A DNA stretch of 64,000 nucleotides from Roseovarius carneus (GCF_020141465.1 NZ_JAHSPD010000001.1:1036374-1100373), one strand, 5' to 3'; positions 25,702 to 35,881 are shown, counted from the first letter of the stretch. Numbers and translations are program-made. Notes: generated by a model from the letters alone, not told the origin.

Positions 25702-26733
25702 GTGACACCTGCAACACCATGCGCAACATGGGGCATCGTCATGACCGTGCGCGAGCCCGCGCAGTTGGTTCTGGCCAATCTGGGCTGGCATCTGGGCACG
25801 GGTGCGTCCGAAATTCACGTCTATTTCGACGATCCGGATGATATGGCTGTTCCGATGACAGCCCCCTTGGCCGAAGTGCGCGCAATCCGCTGCGACCCGG
25901 CCCATTGGGCCGAGGTTGCCCCCTCGGGCAAACGCCCCCCCACCCATCGCCGCCGCCAGGGCCTCAATGCAAACCATGCGCTGGCACGGTGCGAGGTGGA
26001 TTGGCTCATCCATCTGGATGCCGACGAATTCCTCGTCCAATCCCGCCCCTTGGGCGCCGAAATGGCCGCCGTGCGCGACCTCGAATGCGAACTCTACTTC
26101 CCCGTCGCCGAGCGTGTGTTTCACGCCGATACCCCTGCGCAGACCATCTTCGACGGCGCATTCCGTCTTTGCACCCGCACCATGCTGCGCCGGGGCGATG
26201 GGATCGACAATGAGGCGGTGATCTTTGGCGATCAGAACCGCTTTTTCGATTACGGCATGCTTGGCCATTCGGCGGGAAAATGCGCTGTGCCGTGGGATGG
26301 TGGTTTCCGCCTTGGCATCCACTGGGCGCATCTGGGCAAAACCCGCACGCGGGCCGAGAGGTTTCGCAGCACCTCCACCCGGCTTTTGCATTTCGATGGG
26401 CTGACGCGGCTGCATTGGCTGGCCAAGCTGCGCCGCTATGCGATGTATGACCCGGCTGAGTTCAACACCGCCGCGCACCGCCAAGCGCAGGTCGATCTCG
26501 CGCGCGAGATGGCCGATGTGCCGGGCGGGTACGAGCGTATCCACGCGGATCTGAAGGAAGCGAGCGCCGCAGAGCTGGACCGCCTGCGCGCCTTTGGGCT
26601 GCTTGATGACACGGTCTTCGATCCCGCACCTGTGCTGCAAGATGTGCTGGGCCAAGTGCCTGATCTGAGCGTGCAAGCGTTTGACAAAGCACTGCGCGAG
26701 GTGATGCCGGAGCGCACCGAAGGGCTCAGTTAA
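25702..26733 (+). CDS. Glycosyltransferase family 2-type protein (343 aa)
   Basis: Inverting GT-A-fold glycosyltransferase of the Glyco_tranf_2_4 kind. The opening TPATPCATWGIVMTVREPAQ leads into the nucleotide-sugar site, and the metal-binding DxD motif is in WLIHLDADEFLVQ. Later sequence AVPWDGGFRLGIHWAHLG is typical of the family. GTG 25702 was chosen because AAGGAGAGG ends 7 nt upstream, an excellent match. The acceptor (polysaccharide, LPS or glycoprotein) is unknown. Its promoter region overlaps the operator pair of sucC. Confidence 0.85.
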   Translation: MTPATPCATWGIVMTVREPAQLVLANLGWHLGTGASEIHVYFDDPDDMAVPMTAPLAEVRAIRCDPAHWAEVAPSGKRPPTHRRRQGLNANHALARCEVDWLIHLDADEFLVQSRPLGAEMAAVRDLECELYFPVAERVFHADTPAQTIFDGAFRLCTRTMLRRGDGIDNEAVIFGDQNRFFDYGMLGHSAGKCAVPWDGGFRLGIHWAHLGKTRTRAERFRSTSTRLLHFDGLTRLHWLAKLRRYAMYDPAEFNTAAHRQAQVDLAREMADVPGGYERIHADLKEASAAELDRLRAFGLLDDTVFDPAPVLQDVLGQVPDLSVQAFDKALREVMPERTEGLS

Positions 26734-26796
26734 GCGCGATTGACCGGCTGGGTGCGGCACGCTTAAAGTGGCAAAAGATCAAAAGGATCACAGCCC

Positions 26797-27427
26797 ATGC
26801 CGTTTGACACCTATCTGATCTATCTCGCTGCCGTTGCCGTGTTCTTCGCCACCTCCCCCCGACACCAGCCAGCTTTTGATCATCTCCAACAGCATCTGCC
26901 ATGGCCTGCGCAAAAGCGCCTTCACCATTGCCGGGGACCTCACCGCGAACTCCCTTCAGATGACAGCTGCCGCCTTCGGCCTTGCCGCAATCATCGCAAC
27001 CTCGGCCACGGCTTTTGTCTGGATCAAATGGCTGGGTGTGGCCTATCTCGTGTGGATAGGGGTGCAGCTTATCCGCTCCAAGGCGCAGGCGGGCGAGATT
27101 GAAGCGGCGGCGTCTGGCACGCGGTTTCGCCTTTTTCGGCAGGGGTTTTTCACCTCCATGGCGAACCCGTTCGCGGTGGTGTTTTTCGGCGCGCTCTTCC
27201 CGCAATTCATCGATCCGAACGCTGCCGTGCTCCCACAGCTTTTGGTGCTGGGGGTGACCTATCTTGTGGTGGACGGGGCGATCTTGCTGCTCTGGGGTTG
27301 GCTGGGCCTGAGGGCCGCCACGGCGCTCAAGCGGTTTTCCTTCGTCAGGGTCAATAAGGTCTGCGGCAGTTTGATGATCGCCGCCGCCGCCCTTCTGGCC
27401 ACCAAGGATTTTGAGCCTCAGCGCTGA
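26797..27427 (+). pseudogene. LysE-family exporter interrupted by a +1 frameshift in a C6 run
   Basis: The first 20 codons (MPFDTYLIYLAAVAVFFATS) are in one frame, and the rest (DTSQLLIISNSICHGLRKSA through LLATKDFEPQR) is in the frame one base later. The switch falls on six consecutive C at 26855-26860. Removing one C restores an unbroken LysE protein of about 209 aa with the family motif FATSPDTSQLLIIS and the later MANPFAVVFFGALFPQFID. It is therefore either a recent pseudogene, a phase-variable tract, or a sequencing or assembly error in a homopolymer. It is followed by a shared terminator and convergent mdh. Confidence 0.85.
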
Positions 27428-27435
27428 GGCATAAA

Positions 27436-27467
27436 AAAGCCCCGCGCGCAGAGTGCGGCGGGGCTTT
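27436..27467. terminator. Bidirectional terminator between LysE pseudogene and mdh
   Basis: Perfect 10-bp stem AAAGCCCCGC / GCGGGGCTTT. Read leftward it is followed by a six-T run (AAAAAA at 27433-27438 on the plus strand), making a canonical terminator for mdh. Confidence 0.85.
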
Positions 27468-27486
27468 GTCGCGCTTTGATACAGGC

Positions 27487-28557
<1,071 letters not shown>

Positions 28558-28571
28558 TCACGCAAATACCC

Positions 28572-28880
28572 TCAGGTGTCGCGCCCCTTGGTCGGGAGCG
28601 CTTCTGCCAGGGTCTCAAACGCAAGGCCGCTTGCCATCAGGCAGGTGAGCCCAGAAGCGGTCGTGACGATGATCGTCCATGTCCTGGAACTTTCTGAGGC
28701 AAAGATCTCCATTACTGCATTATTGGCCCCAAGGCCGATGGATTGTCGCGATTCGCCGTATTCCGTGGCCAGATGCTCCACCACCACCTCACGGGGCGCG
28801 CAGCGTGGACCCGATTGCGCGCTGATCTGTGTGGCGCAAAGGCTTGCCATGGCGAGGGCGGCACTCAGTCCTTTCATCAT
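28572..28880 (-). CDS. Periplasmic protein of unknown function (102 aa)
   Basis: Signal peptide MKGLSAALAMASLCATQISA, then a mature domain of about 80 residues with two cysteines (PRCAPRE and LTCLMAS), probably disulphide-linked. The conserved-looking centre is EYGESRQSIGLGANNAVMEI. Small exported proteins like this are common and uncharacterised in Rhodobacterales. The ATG has GAAAGGG six nt upstream. It lies between mdh and mcl2, transcribed away from mcl2. Confidence 0.7.
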   Translation of the reverse strand: MMKGLSAALAMASLCATQISAQSGPRCAPREVVVEHLATEYGESRQSIGLGANNAVMEIFASESSRTWTIIVTTASGLTCLMASGLAFETLAEALPTKGRDT

Positions 28881-29080
28881 GTCATACCCTTTCTGGTTAA
28901 AATGTCCCTGACGCTGAAGTGCCTTTAACCCTGCCTCAGGAAGTCCCAAAACGTGGTTAACGCGCCGTGCGATTGCCACCCAAAACCGAGCGCCTCTGCG
29001 CTGCGGCGCGAATCCGCTTGCCGCATGGGCGCAAAAAATGGCATCCCGGCGCATGCAATACCCTAGCTCAGGAGAGGCGC

Positions 29081-29941
29081 ATGGACGCAGCAACCCATCC
29101 CTATCGCTCGGTGCTCTATATCCCCGGCTCGAAGGAGCGGGCGCTCGACAAGGCGCGCAGCCTGCCTGCCGATGCGATCATCTTTGATTTGGAGGACGCG
29201 GTCGCCCCCGATGCCAAGGCCGAGGCGCGCGAAACGCTGGCCGAGGCGCTGCGCATCGGTGGGTATGGCAAACGCGCCAAAATCGTTCGGATCAACGCGC
29301 TGACCACGGCATGGGGGCTGGAAGACGTGCGGGTCTTGGGCGACGCAGGCGCGGATGCGATCCTCTTGCCCAAGGTGAATACACCTTCGGATGTGGATAA
29401 TCTGGTCGATCTCCTGCCTGCAACGATGCCTATTTGGGTGATGATGGAGACGCCCACCAGCGTTTTCAACGCGCGCGAGATTGCTGCCCATGGTCGGGTG
29501 ACGGGGCTGGTGACGGGCACGAATGATCTGACCAAAGAGCTTGGCTGCCGCGTGCGCGCCGACCGGATGCCGCTCATGAACGCGCTGCAACGCATCATCA
29601 TGGCCGCCCGCGCAGCCCGGATCGTGGCGATTGACGGGGTCTACAACCGGTTCCGCGATGGTGATGGGCTTTTGGCGGAATGTGAGCAGGGGCGCGATCT
29701 GGGCTTTGACGGCAAAACCTTGATTCACCCACTTCAGATTGAGGGCGCAAACCGGGCGTTTGCGCCCACCGCGTCGGAGATTGATCTGGCCGAGCGGCAA
29801 ATCGAAGCATTTGAACAAAGCAAGGCGTCGGGGCAGGGGGTTGCGGTCGTGGACGGTATGATCGTGGAGAACCTGCATGTGGTGGCCGCCAAGAGGATCC
29901 TCGCAAAAGCGCAGGCCGTGGCAGAAATGGAGAATGTGTGA
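29081..29941 (+). CDS. mcl2: (3S)-malyl-CoA thioesterase / CoA ester lyase family, Mcl2-like (286 aa)
   Basis: HpcH/HpaI (citrate lyase beta) superfamily TIM barrel: RSVLYIPGSKERALDKARSL opens the fold, IIFDLEDAVAPDAK carries metal ligands, and MMETPTSVFNAREIA plus GTNDLTKELG complete the site. In Rhodobacter sphaeroides the matching gene, close to mdh, mch and sdh, is mcl2, which hydrolyses malyl-CoA to malate and CoA in the ethylmalonyl-CoA pathway of acetate assimilation. Same length and neighbourhood support the call. A malyl- or citramalyl-CoA lyase cannot be excluded. GGAG lies 6 nt before the ATG. Its TGA overlaps the nnrU-like ATG. Confidence 0.8.
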   Translation: MDAATHPYRSVLYIPGSKERALDKARSLPADAIIFDLEDAVAPDAKAEARETLAEALRIGGYGKRAKIVRINALTTAWGLEDVRVLGDAGADAILLPKVNTPSDVDNLVDLLPATMPIWVMMETPTSVFNAREIAAHGRVTGLVTGTNDLTKELGCRVRADRMPLMNALQRIIMAARAARIVAIDGVYNRFRDGDGLLAECEQGRDLGFDGKTLIHPLQIEGANRAFAPTASEIDLAERQIEAFEQSKASGQGVAVVDGMIVENLHVVAAKRILAKAQAVAEMENV

Positions 29942-30492
29942 TGGGATTTCTGGTGCTGATTGCGGGGCTCGCGCTTTGGACGCTGGCGCATCTTTTCAAA
30001 CGGCTGGCACCTGAGCGGCGCGCGGCGATGGGGGCCAAGGGGCGTCTGCCGCTGACGGTGGCGATCTTGGGCAGTATCGTGCTGATGGTGATCGGATACC
30101 GCATGGCCGATGGTGCGGTGCTCTGGGGGCGGATGCCTGCCATGGTAGGCATCAACAACCTGCTGATGTTGTTTGCCATCTACCTCTTTGCAGTCTCCGG
30201 TGCCAAATCCGCGCTCGCGCGCAAGATCCGGCATCCACAGCTTACGGCCGTAAAGGTCTGGGCGCTGGCGCATATCTTGGTGAACGGCAATGTGGAATCG
30301 CTCCTGCTCTTTGGTGGGTTGCTGGCTTGGGCCGTGGTGGAAGTCATCGTGATCAACCGCGCACAGCGTGAGTGGACGCGGCCCGCCCCTGCGCCGATGC
30401 GCAAAGAAATCAGCGCGGTTGTGATCACTTTGGTCGTCTATGGGCTGGTCGTCGCGGTGCATTACGCGCTGGGCTACCCGGCGTTTGGGTGA
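29941..30492 (+). CDS. NnrU-family membrane protein (183 aa)
   Basis: Five to six membrane segments (for example FLVLIAGLALWTLAHLF and LLMLFAIYLFAVSG). The family-specific histidine segment RHPQLTAVKVWALAHILVNG is present. NnrU proteins were named from denitrification clusters but are widespread, and their function is unknown. It is translationally coupled to mcl2 (TGATG overlap), so it belongs to the mcl2-mch operon. Confidence 0.85.
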   Translation: MGFLVLIAGLALWTLAHLFKRLAPERRAAMGAKGRLPLTVAILGSIVLMVIGYRMADGAVLWGRMPAMVGINNLLMLFAIYLFAVSGAKSALARKIRHPQLTAVKVWALAHILVNGNVESLLLFGGLLAWAVVEVIVINRAQREWTRPAPAPMRKEISAVVITLVVYGLVVAVHYALGYPAFG

Positions 30493-30495
30493 GCC

Positions 30496-30699
30496 ATGAA
30501 ACTCTACCGTTTTCTCACCGCCGACGACACGTCCGCCTTTTGCCACAAGGTGACCGAGGCGCTCAACAAGGGTTGGGTGCTCTATGGTGACCCGACCTAT
30601 GGCTATGACCATGCCAATGGCGTCATGCGATGTGGGCAGGCGGTGACCAAGGATGCAGAGGGAACCTATACCCCCGACACAAAGCTAGGGGAGCAATAA
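30496..30699 (+). CDS. DUF1737 protein (67 aa)
   Basis: Small soluble protein with the family's YRFLTADDTSAFCHKVTEAL head and NKGWVLYGDPTYGYD centre. Function is unknown. It starts 3 bp after the NnrU-like gene and ends 2 bp before mch, so it is embedded in the ethylmalonyl-CoA operon. Confidence 0.85.
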   Translation: MKLYRFLTADDTSAFCHKVTEALNKGWVLYGDPTYGYDHANGVMRCGQAVTKDAEGTYTPDTKLGEQ

Positions 30700-30701
30700 A
30701 C

Positions 30702-31733
30702 ATGGCCAAGACCAATCCAGGGCGCTTTTTCGAGGACTACACCGTGGGCGAGACGATCTACCACGCGGTGCCGCGCACCGTGTCGGGCGGAGAACGCGCG
30801 CTTTATCATGCGTTCTACCCGGCGCGACATGCGCTTTACTCGTCGGATGAGTTCGCGCGTTCCTGCGGCCTACCAAGCGCGCCGCTGGACGATATCGAGG
30901 CCTTTCATGTGGTCTTTGGTAAGACGGTGCCGGATATCTCGCTCAATGCGCTGGCCAATCTGGGATATGCGGAGGGGCGCTGGCTCAAGCCGGTCTATGC
31001 GGGCGACACGATCCATTCCACATCCGAGGTGATCGGCCTCAAGCAGAACTCAAGCGGCAAGTCCGGTGTTGTCTGGGTGCGCACGCGGGGGATGAACCAA
31101 TGCAGCGAGGTGGTGCTGGATTATGTGCGCTGGGCGATGGTGCGCAAACGCGACCCTGAGAGCCCCGCTCCCGAGGTCGTTATCCCTGAGTTGAAGCCTG
31201 CTTTGGAGGCTGCTGATCTGGTGATCCCAGACGAGCTTGATTTCACCAATTATGATTTCACTCTCGCGGGGGAGCCGCATCGCTGGGGCGATTACCGCGT
31301 GGGTGAGCAGATTGATCATGTGGACGGTGTGACCGTCGAGGAAGCCGAGCATATGATGGCCACGCGCCTCTGGCAGAACACGGCCAAGGTGCATTTCGAC
31401 GTAGGCGCGCGGCCCGACGGGCGGCGGCTTATCTATGGCGGCCACGTGATTTCCATGGCCCGCGCACTGAGCTTCAACGGCCTGGCCAATGCGCAGATCG
31501 TGGCGGGGCTGAACGGTGGGGCGCACGCGAACCCCTGCTATGCGGGCGACACGATCAAGGCCTGGTCTGAGGTATTGGATAAGGCCGAGACGTCAGCGCC
31601 GGGCGTGGGCGCGCTGCGCCTGCGGCTTGTGGCGACGAAGGGTGGCGAGGCCTTTGCGCTTAGGGGTACGGATGGCAAATATCTGCCTGAGGTGATGCTG
31701 GATCTGGATTACTGGGTTTTGATGCCTGTCTAA
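30702..31733 (+). CDS. mch: Mesaconyl-CoA hydratase (343 aa)
   Basis: Double hot-dog (MaoC-like) enzyme that interconverts mesaconyl-CoA and beta-methylmalyl-CoA in the ethylmalonyl-CoA pathway. N-terminal PGRFFEDYTVGETIYHAVPR and the later paired half RWGDYRVGEQIDHVDGVTVE mark the two hot-dog repeats. GNG-type substrate segments YAGDTIHSTSEVIG and YAGDTIKAWSEVL occur in each half. Length equals the characterised Rhodobacter enzyme. Context with mcl2 supports the role. Confidence 0.92.
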   Translation: MAKTNPGRFFEDYTVGETIYHAVPRTVSGGERALYHAFYPARHALYSSDEFARSCGLPSAPLDDIEAFHVVFGKTVPDISLNALANLGYAEGRWLKPVYAGDTIHSTSEVIGLKQNSSGKSGVVWVRTRGMNQCSEVVLDYVRWAMVRKRDPESPAPEVVIPELKPALEAADLVIPDELDFTNYDFTLAGEPHRWGDYRVGEQIDHVDGVTVEEAEHMMATRLWQNTAKVHFDVGARPDGRRLIYGGHVISMARALSFNGLANAQIVAGLNGGAHANPCYAGDTIKAWSEVLDKAETSAPGVGALRLRLVATKGGEAFALRGTDGKYLPEVMLDLDYWVLMPV

Positions 31734-31829
31734 AACGCAAAACGCGCGCACCCTTGTAAACCGTGTGGGCGATTTGCATCCAATCTGTGCCTCAGATTAA
31801 ATGCACATCGCTTTAGAGAGGTGGATTTT

Positions 31830-31851
31830 GAGTATTTTGACTGAGAAGAAG
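31830..31851 (+). repeat. Dispersed intergenic repeat, copy 3 (degenerate)
   Basis: GAGTATTTTGACTGAGAAGA and two more bases: 15 of 22 positions match the copy at 3692, with the TATTTT and GAAGAAG ends kept. It lies between mch and the sdh operators. Confidence 0.45.
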
Positions 31852-31888
31852 CGGTGTGTGGGCCTGATTCTAGGGAAGGCGTGCAATT

Positions 31889-31922
31889 TTTGTGATCACA
31901 GAGAAATATGTGTGATCACAAA
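31889..31922. promoter_or_regulatory. Tandem TTGTGATCACAA-type operators upstream of sdhCDAB
   Basis: Two copies of TGTGATCACA at 31891-31900 and 31911-31920, flanked by T and A rich arms (TTTTTGTGATCACA; TGTGATCACAAAA). Centres are 20 bp apart, the same spacing class as the pair at sucC. They lie 167-196 bp before the sdhC start. Confidence 0.75.
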
Positions 31923-32086
31923 ATTGGTTTCGGCCCCATTTCTTTCGTAGTATGGAGAGAAATTGCAGGATAATGGGCTGTGCAAGGCGGCGCATGTCGC
32001 TAAAACAATACTCAAACGTAAGAAGACAAACGAAGAAAGATGGTGCGCCTTAGCCCGGCGGGCCGAGCATTGAAGGACCTCACTTT

Positions 32087-32470
32087 ATGGCCGATGTGAA
32101 CCGGGGAAAGCGCCCCCTCTCACCCCATTTGACGATTTACCGACCGCAGCTGACATCGATCACCTCTATCCTCACGCGGATTACGGGCAATGCCTTGATC
32201 CTCGCGATGTTGTTGATCGTCTGGTGGTTTCTTGCGGCGGCCTCATCGCCAGACTATTTCGCGATTGCTGACGGCGTTTTGCGCAGCTGGTTCGGTGATC
32301 TTGTGCTGGTCCTGTCGCTCTGGGCGCTGTGGTATCACACGCTGGCGGGTGTGCGGCATCTGATCTGGGACAGCGGTGCGATGCTTGAGATTGAAAAGGC
32401 AGAGATGCTGGGCAAGCTTGTCATTGGCGGCTCGGTGCTGTTGACGCTTTTGACCGTCGCGATCGTCTGA
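32087..32470 (+). CDS. sdhC: Succinate dehydrogenase cytochrome b556 subunit (127 aa)
   Basis: Membrane anchor of complex II. The family start RPLSPHLTIYRPQLTSITSI (quinone-site serine region) is followed by three membrane helices. The haem-ligand histidine lies in LWYHTLAGVRHLIWD in helix two. Length is normal. It is the first gene of sdhC-sdhD-sdhA-lipoprotein-sdhB. Confidence 0.96.
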   Translation: MADVNRGKRPLSPHLTIYRPQLTSITSILTRITGNALILAMLLIVWWFLAAASSPDYFAIADGVLRSWFGDLVLVLSLWALWYHTLAGVRHLIWDSGAMLEIEKAEMLGKLVIGGSVLLTLLTVAIV

Positions 32471-32484
32471 GGGGGCTTTAGATC

Positions 32485-32856
32485 ATGGGATATATGACAG
32501 ACCGCAAACGCGCGGTGGGACTTGGATCGGCCAAATCGGGCGTGCATCATTTTTGGGCCATGAAGGTCAGCTCGGTTGCACTTTTGATCCTCATACCGCT
32601 TTTCGTTTTCACATTCGGGCCGATCCTTGGCTCCGAGCATGCCGAGGTCGTGGCCTATTTCGCGCGGCCTTTCCCCGCCATCGTGGCCGGGCTCACGATC
32701 ATCGTGGGGTTCAAGCACTTCAATGATGGTGTGCAAACCTTGATCGAGGACTATGTCCATGGGGGACCGCAGAAAATCGCTCTGATTGGTGCGACCTGCC
32801 TATCCTATGCCGCGATGGCGACCGGGCTTTTTGCCATCGCCAAGATCGCCCTTTGA
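32485..32856 (+). CDS. sdhD: Succinate dehydrogenase hydrophobic anchor subunit (123 aa)
   Basis: Second membrane anchor of complex II. It has three hydrophobic segments, with a basic N-terminus ending in GVHHFWAMKVSSVALLI. The FKHFNDGVQTLIEDYVHGG segment after helix two includes the conserved Asp-Tyr near the quinone site. It lies 14 bp after sdhC and 18 bp before sdhA. Confidence 0.93.
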   Translation: MGYMTDRKRAVGLGSAKSGVHHFWAMKVSSVALLILIPLFVFTFGPILGSEHAEVVAYFARPFPAIVAGLTIIVGFKHFNDGVQTLIEDYVHGGPQKIALIGATCLSYAAMATGLFAIAKIAL

Positions 32857-32874
32857 AGTTGGAGTAAACGAGAC

Positions 32875-34680
32875 ATGGCTGCATACGAATACGAGACGCA
32901 TGATTATGACGTCGTGGTCGTGGGTGCGGGGGGTGCTGGTTTGCGCGCCACGCTGGGCATGGCGGAGCAGGGTCTGCGCACCGCCTGCATCACCAAGGTG
33001 TTTCCCACCCGCTCGCACACCGTTGCGGCGCAAGGTGGGATTGCCGCGTCCTTGAGCAATATGGGCCCGGATCATTGGCAGTGGCATATGTATGACACGG
33101 TCAAAGGCTCGGACTGGCTCGGGGATACGGACGCGATGGAGTATCTGGCGCGTGAGGCGCCCAAGGCTGTTTATGAGCTTGAGCATTACGGCGTGCCGTT
33201 TTCGCGCACGGAAGAGGGCAAGATCTATCAGCGCCCCTTTGGCGGCCACACGACCGAGTTTGGCGAGGGGCCCGCGGTGCAACGCACATGCGCCGCCGCC
33301 GACCGGACGGGACATGCGATTCTGCACACGCTTTATGGCCAATCTCTCAAGAATAACGCCGAGTTCTATATTGAGTATTTCGCCATTGATTTGCAGATGT
33401 CCGACGATGGCCAATGTACCGGCGTTGTGTGCTGGAAGCTGGATGACGGCACGATGCATGTGTTCAACGCCAAGACGGTTGTGTTGGCCACGGGCGGCTA
33501 TGGTCGTGCGTATTTCTCGGCCACATCGGCGCATACCTGCACCGGCGATGGCGGCGGGATGGTCGCGCGGGCGGGGCTGCCGCTTCAGGATATGGAGTTT
33601 GTGCAGTTTCACCCCACCGGGATTTACGGCGCGGGGTGCCTTATCACCGAAGGCGCGCGCGGCGAGGGTGGATACCTCACCAATTCCGAGGGCGAGCGGT
33701 TCATGGAGCGTTATGCGCCCAATTATAAGGACCTCGCGCCGCGCGATTATGTCTCGCGCTGTATGACGATGGAGATCCGCGAAGGCCGCGGTGTGGGCGC
33801 TGAGGGCGATCATATTCACCTCAACCTCAGCCACCTGCCCCCCGAGGCGCTGAACCTGCGCCTGCCGGGTATTTCCGAGAGTGCGAAGGTCTTTGCAGGC
33901 GTTGACGTCACCAAGGAGCCGATCCCGGTTCTGCCGACCGTGCATTACAATATGGGCGGTATCCCCACGAATTACTGGGGCGAGGTTGTGAACCCAACCA
34001 AGGATGATCCGCATGCGATCGTGCCCGGCCTGATGGCTGTGGGCGAGGCCGGCTGTGCGTCGGTGCATGGGGCGAACAGGCTTGGGTCCAATTCGCTGAT
34101 CGATCTGGTCGTGTTTGGCCGGGCTGCGGCGATCCGCGCGGGCAAGGTTGTGGACCGCGAAAGCGCTGTGCCCGCCACCAACGCGGGGCAAGTCGACAAG
34201 GCGTTTGACCGTTTCGATGCGCTGCGCCATGCGGATGGGGCCATGCCCACTGCCGCCCTGCGCCTTGAGATGCAGCGCACCATGCAAGCCGACGCTGCCG
34301 TTTTCCGTGCGTCGAAGACGATGAAGGATGGCGTGGACAAGATGGACGCCATCGCCCGCAAGATGCCAGATATCAAGGTCACGGACCGCAGCCTGATCTG
34401 GAACAGTGATCTGATGGAAACGCTTGAGCTGACCAATCTCATGCCGAACGCGCTGGCCACCATCGCGGGCGCCGAGGCGCGCCATGAGAGCCGGGGGGCG
34501 CATGCGCATGAGGATTTCAGCGCGCGTGACGACAAGAAATGGCGTGTTCACTCGATTGCGCGGGTGGACGGGCCAGATGTGACGTTGAGCTACCGGCCCA
34601 TCATCGAGACGCCTTTGACAGACGAGGATGCAGGCGGGATCAGCCTGAAGCGGATCGCGCCGAAAGAGCGCACGTTTTGA
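32875..34680 (+). CDS. sdhA: Succinate dehydrogenase flavoprotein subunit (601 aa)
   Basis: FAD subunit oxidising succinate to fumarate. The dinucleotide-binding [20 protein letters not shown] is at residues ~13-33. The covalent-FAD histidine is His48 in [11 protein letters not shown]. Catalytic segments [20 protein letters not shown] and [17 protein letters not shown] follow, as does [19 protein letters not shown]. Length is normal. The TGA overlaps the next ATG by one base. Confidence 0.98.
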   Translation: MAAYEYETHDYDVVVVGAGGAGLRATLGMAEQGLRTACITKVFPTRSHTVAAQGGIAASLSNMGPDHWQWHMYDTVKGSDWLGDTDAMEYLAREAPKAVYELEHYGVPFSRTEEGKIYQRPFGGHTTEFGEGPAVQRTCAAADRTGHAILHTLYGQSLKNNAEFYIEYFAIDLQMSDDGQCTGVVCWKLDDGTMHVFNAKTVVLATGGYGRAYFSATSAHTCTGDGGGMVARAGLPLQDMEFVQFHPTGIYGAGCLITEGARGEGGYLTNSEGERFMERYAPNYKDLAPRDYVSRCMTMEIREGRGVGAEGDHIHLNLSHLPPEALNLRLPGISESAKVFAGVDVTKEPIPVLPTVHYNMGGIPTNYWGEVVNPTKDDPHAIVPGLMAVGEAGCASVHGANRLGSNSLIDLVVFGRAAAIRAGKVVDRESAVPATNAGQVDKAFDRFDALRHADGAMPTAALRLEMQRTMQADAAVFRASKTMKDGVDKMDAIARKMPDIKVTDRSLIWNSDLMETLELTNLMPNALATIAGAEARHESRGAHAHEDFSARDDKKWRVHSIARVDGPDVTLSYRPIIETPLTDEDAGGISLKRIAPKERTF

Positions 34681-34997
34681 TGCGTCGCGCGGTGCTCATT
34701 CTGGCGGCATTCGGGCTGAGCGCCTGTGCGGCAGCCAATGATGCCGCCGGCACGATTGCGCGCGAGCGGGCCAAGGGGGTAGTCAACGCCGTCGTGGCCG
34801 AGCGGTTTCCGGGGTTGAACGCGGCCCCCATCACCGATTGCGTGATCGACGCCGCCTCTGCATCCGAGATCATCAGCATCGCCGGGGCGTCTGTCACCGG
34901 CGTGACCCAATCCACGGCAGGGGAGGTGCTGACAATCGCACAGCGCCCCGAGGCCGTTCAGTGCATTGCCCAAAACAGCATCACGCTGCTGGGCTGA
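34680..34997 (+). CDS. Small lipoprotein embedded in the sdh operon (105 aa)
   Basis: The N-terminus [20 protein letters not shown] is a lipoprotein signal with lipobox LSAC (Cys16). The mature 90 residues have two further cysteines (ITDCVIDAA, VQCIAQN), likely disulphide-bonded, and no known domain. Translation is coupled to sdhA (TGATG) and sdhB follows 24 bp later, so it is made with complex II. Whether it acts on complex II from the periplasmic side or merely shares regulation is unknown. Confidence 0.8.
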   Translation: MRRAVLILAAFGLSACAAANDAAGTIARERAKGVVNAVVAERFPGLNAAPITDCVIDAASASEIISIAGASVTGVTQSTAGEVLTIAQRPEAVQCIAQNSITLLG

Positions 34998-35021
34998 TTC
35001 AAGGCTTAAAAGGAGTAGATC

Positions 35022-35801
35022 ATGGTTCAACTCACACTCCCTAAAAACTCGCGGATGACGGCGGGCAAGACATGGCCCAAACCCGAGGGCGCGACCAATC
35101 TGCGCAAGTTCCAGATCTATCGCTGGACGCCCGACGATGGGGCAAACCCCCGCGTGGATACATATTTCGTGGATATGGACACGTGCGGGCCGATGGTTCT
35201 GGACGCGCTGATCAAGATCAAGACCGATATTGACCCTACGCTGACCTTCCGGCGGTCCTGCCGCGAGGGGATTTGCGGCTCCTGCGCGATGAATATCGAC
35301 GGGATCAACACGCTAGCCTGTATCTATGGCATGGATGAGATCAAGGGCGATGTGAAAATCTACCCCCTGCCGCACATGCCCATCGTGCGCGATCTGATCC
35401 CGGACCTCACGCATTTCTATGCCCAGCACGCCTCCATCATGCCGTGGCTTGAGACCAAGACGAACAAGCCCGCCAAAGAGTGGAAGCAATCCATCGAGGA
35501 TCGCGAAAAGCTCGATGGGCTCTACGAATGTGTGATGTGCGCGTGCTGCTCGACCTCCTGCCCCAGCTATTGGTGGAATGGCGACAAGTATCTCGGGCCT
35601 GCAGCCTTGCTGCACGCATATCGTTGGATCATCGACAGCCGCGATGAAGCCACGGGCGAGCGTCTGGACGAGCTTGAGGACCCCTTCAAGCTCTACCGCT
35701 GCCACACGATCATGAATTGCACGAAAACCTGCCCCAAAGGCCTCAATCCGGCCAAGGCTATTGCGCATATCAAAAAGATGATGGTCGAACGCACCGTCTA
35801 A
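35022..35801 (+). CDS. sdhB: Succinate dehydrogenase iron-sulfur subunit (259 aa)
   Basis: Electron-transfer subunit of complex II. The [2Fe-2S] ligands are in [15 protein letters not shown] plus the later Cys in TLACIYG. The [4Fe-4S] and [3Fe-4S] ligands lie in [16 protein letters not shown] and [17 protein letters not shown]. The tryptophan-rich SYWWNGD near the quinone site is present. AAGGAG lies 6 nt before the ATG. A hairpin follows the stop. Confidence 0.98.
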   Translation: MVQLTLPKNSRMTAGKTWPKPEGATNLRKFQIYRWTPDDGANPRVDTYFVDMDTCGPMVLDALIKIKTDIDPTLTFRRSCREGICGSCAMNIDGINTLACIYGMDEIKGDVKIYPLPHMPIVRDLIPDLTHFYAQHASIMPWLETKTNKPAKEWKQSIEDREKLDGLYECVMCACCSTSCPSYWWNGDKYLGPAALLHAYRWIIDSRDEATGERLDELEDPFKLYRCHTIMNCTKTCPKGLNPAKAIAHIKKMMVERTV

Positions 35802-35824
35802 ATTCCTATCGGAAACACGCAGAG

Positions 35825-35843
35825 CCGGTTGTGTCGCAACCGG
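35825..35843 (+). terminator. Hairpin after sdhB
   Basis: CCGGTTG / CAACCGG with a TGTCG loop, 23 bp after the sdhB stop. No T run follows, so termination may be incomplete. Confidence 0.5.
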
Positions 35844-35881
35844 TGCGATTTCCGGCGCAAATTTGCTGCATACTCTCGAAT

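Larger units (their letters stand above)
31734..32086. other. Intergenic promoter region of the sdh operon (353 bp)
   Basis: Contains a dispersed-repeat copy (31830-31851) and the tandem palindromes (31889-31922). From there about 165 bp of probable leader run to the sdhC ATG. No gene is seen. Confidence 0.6.
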
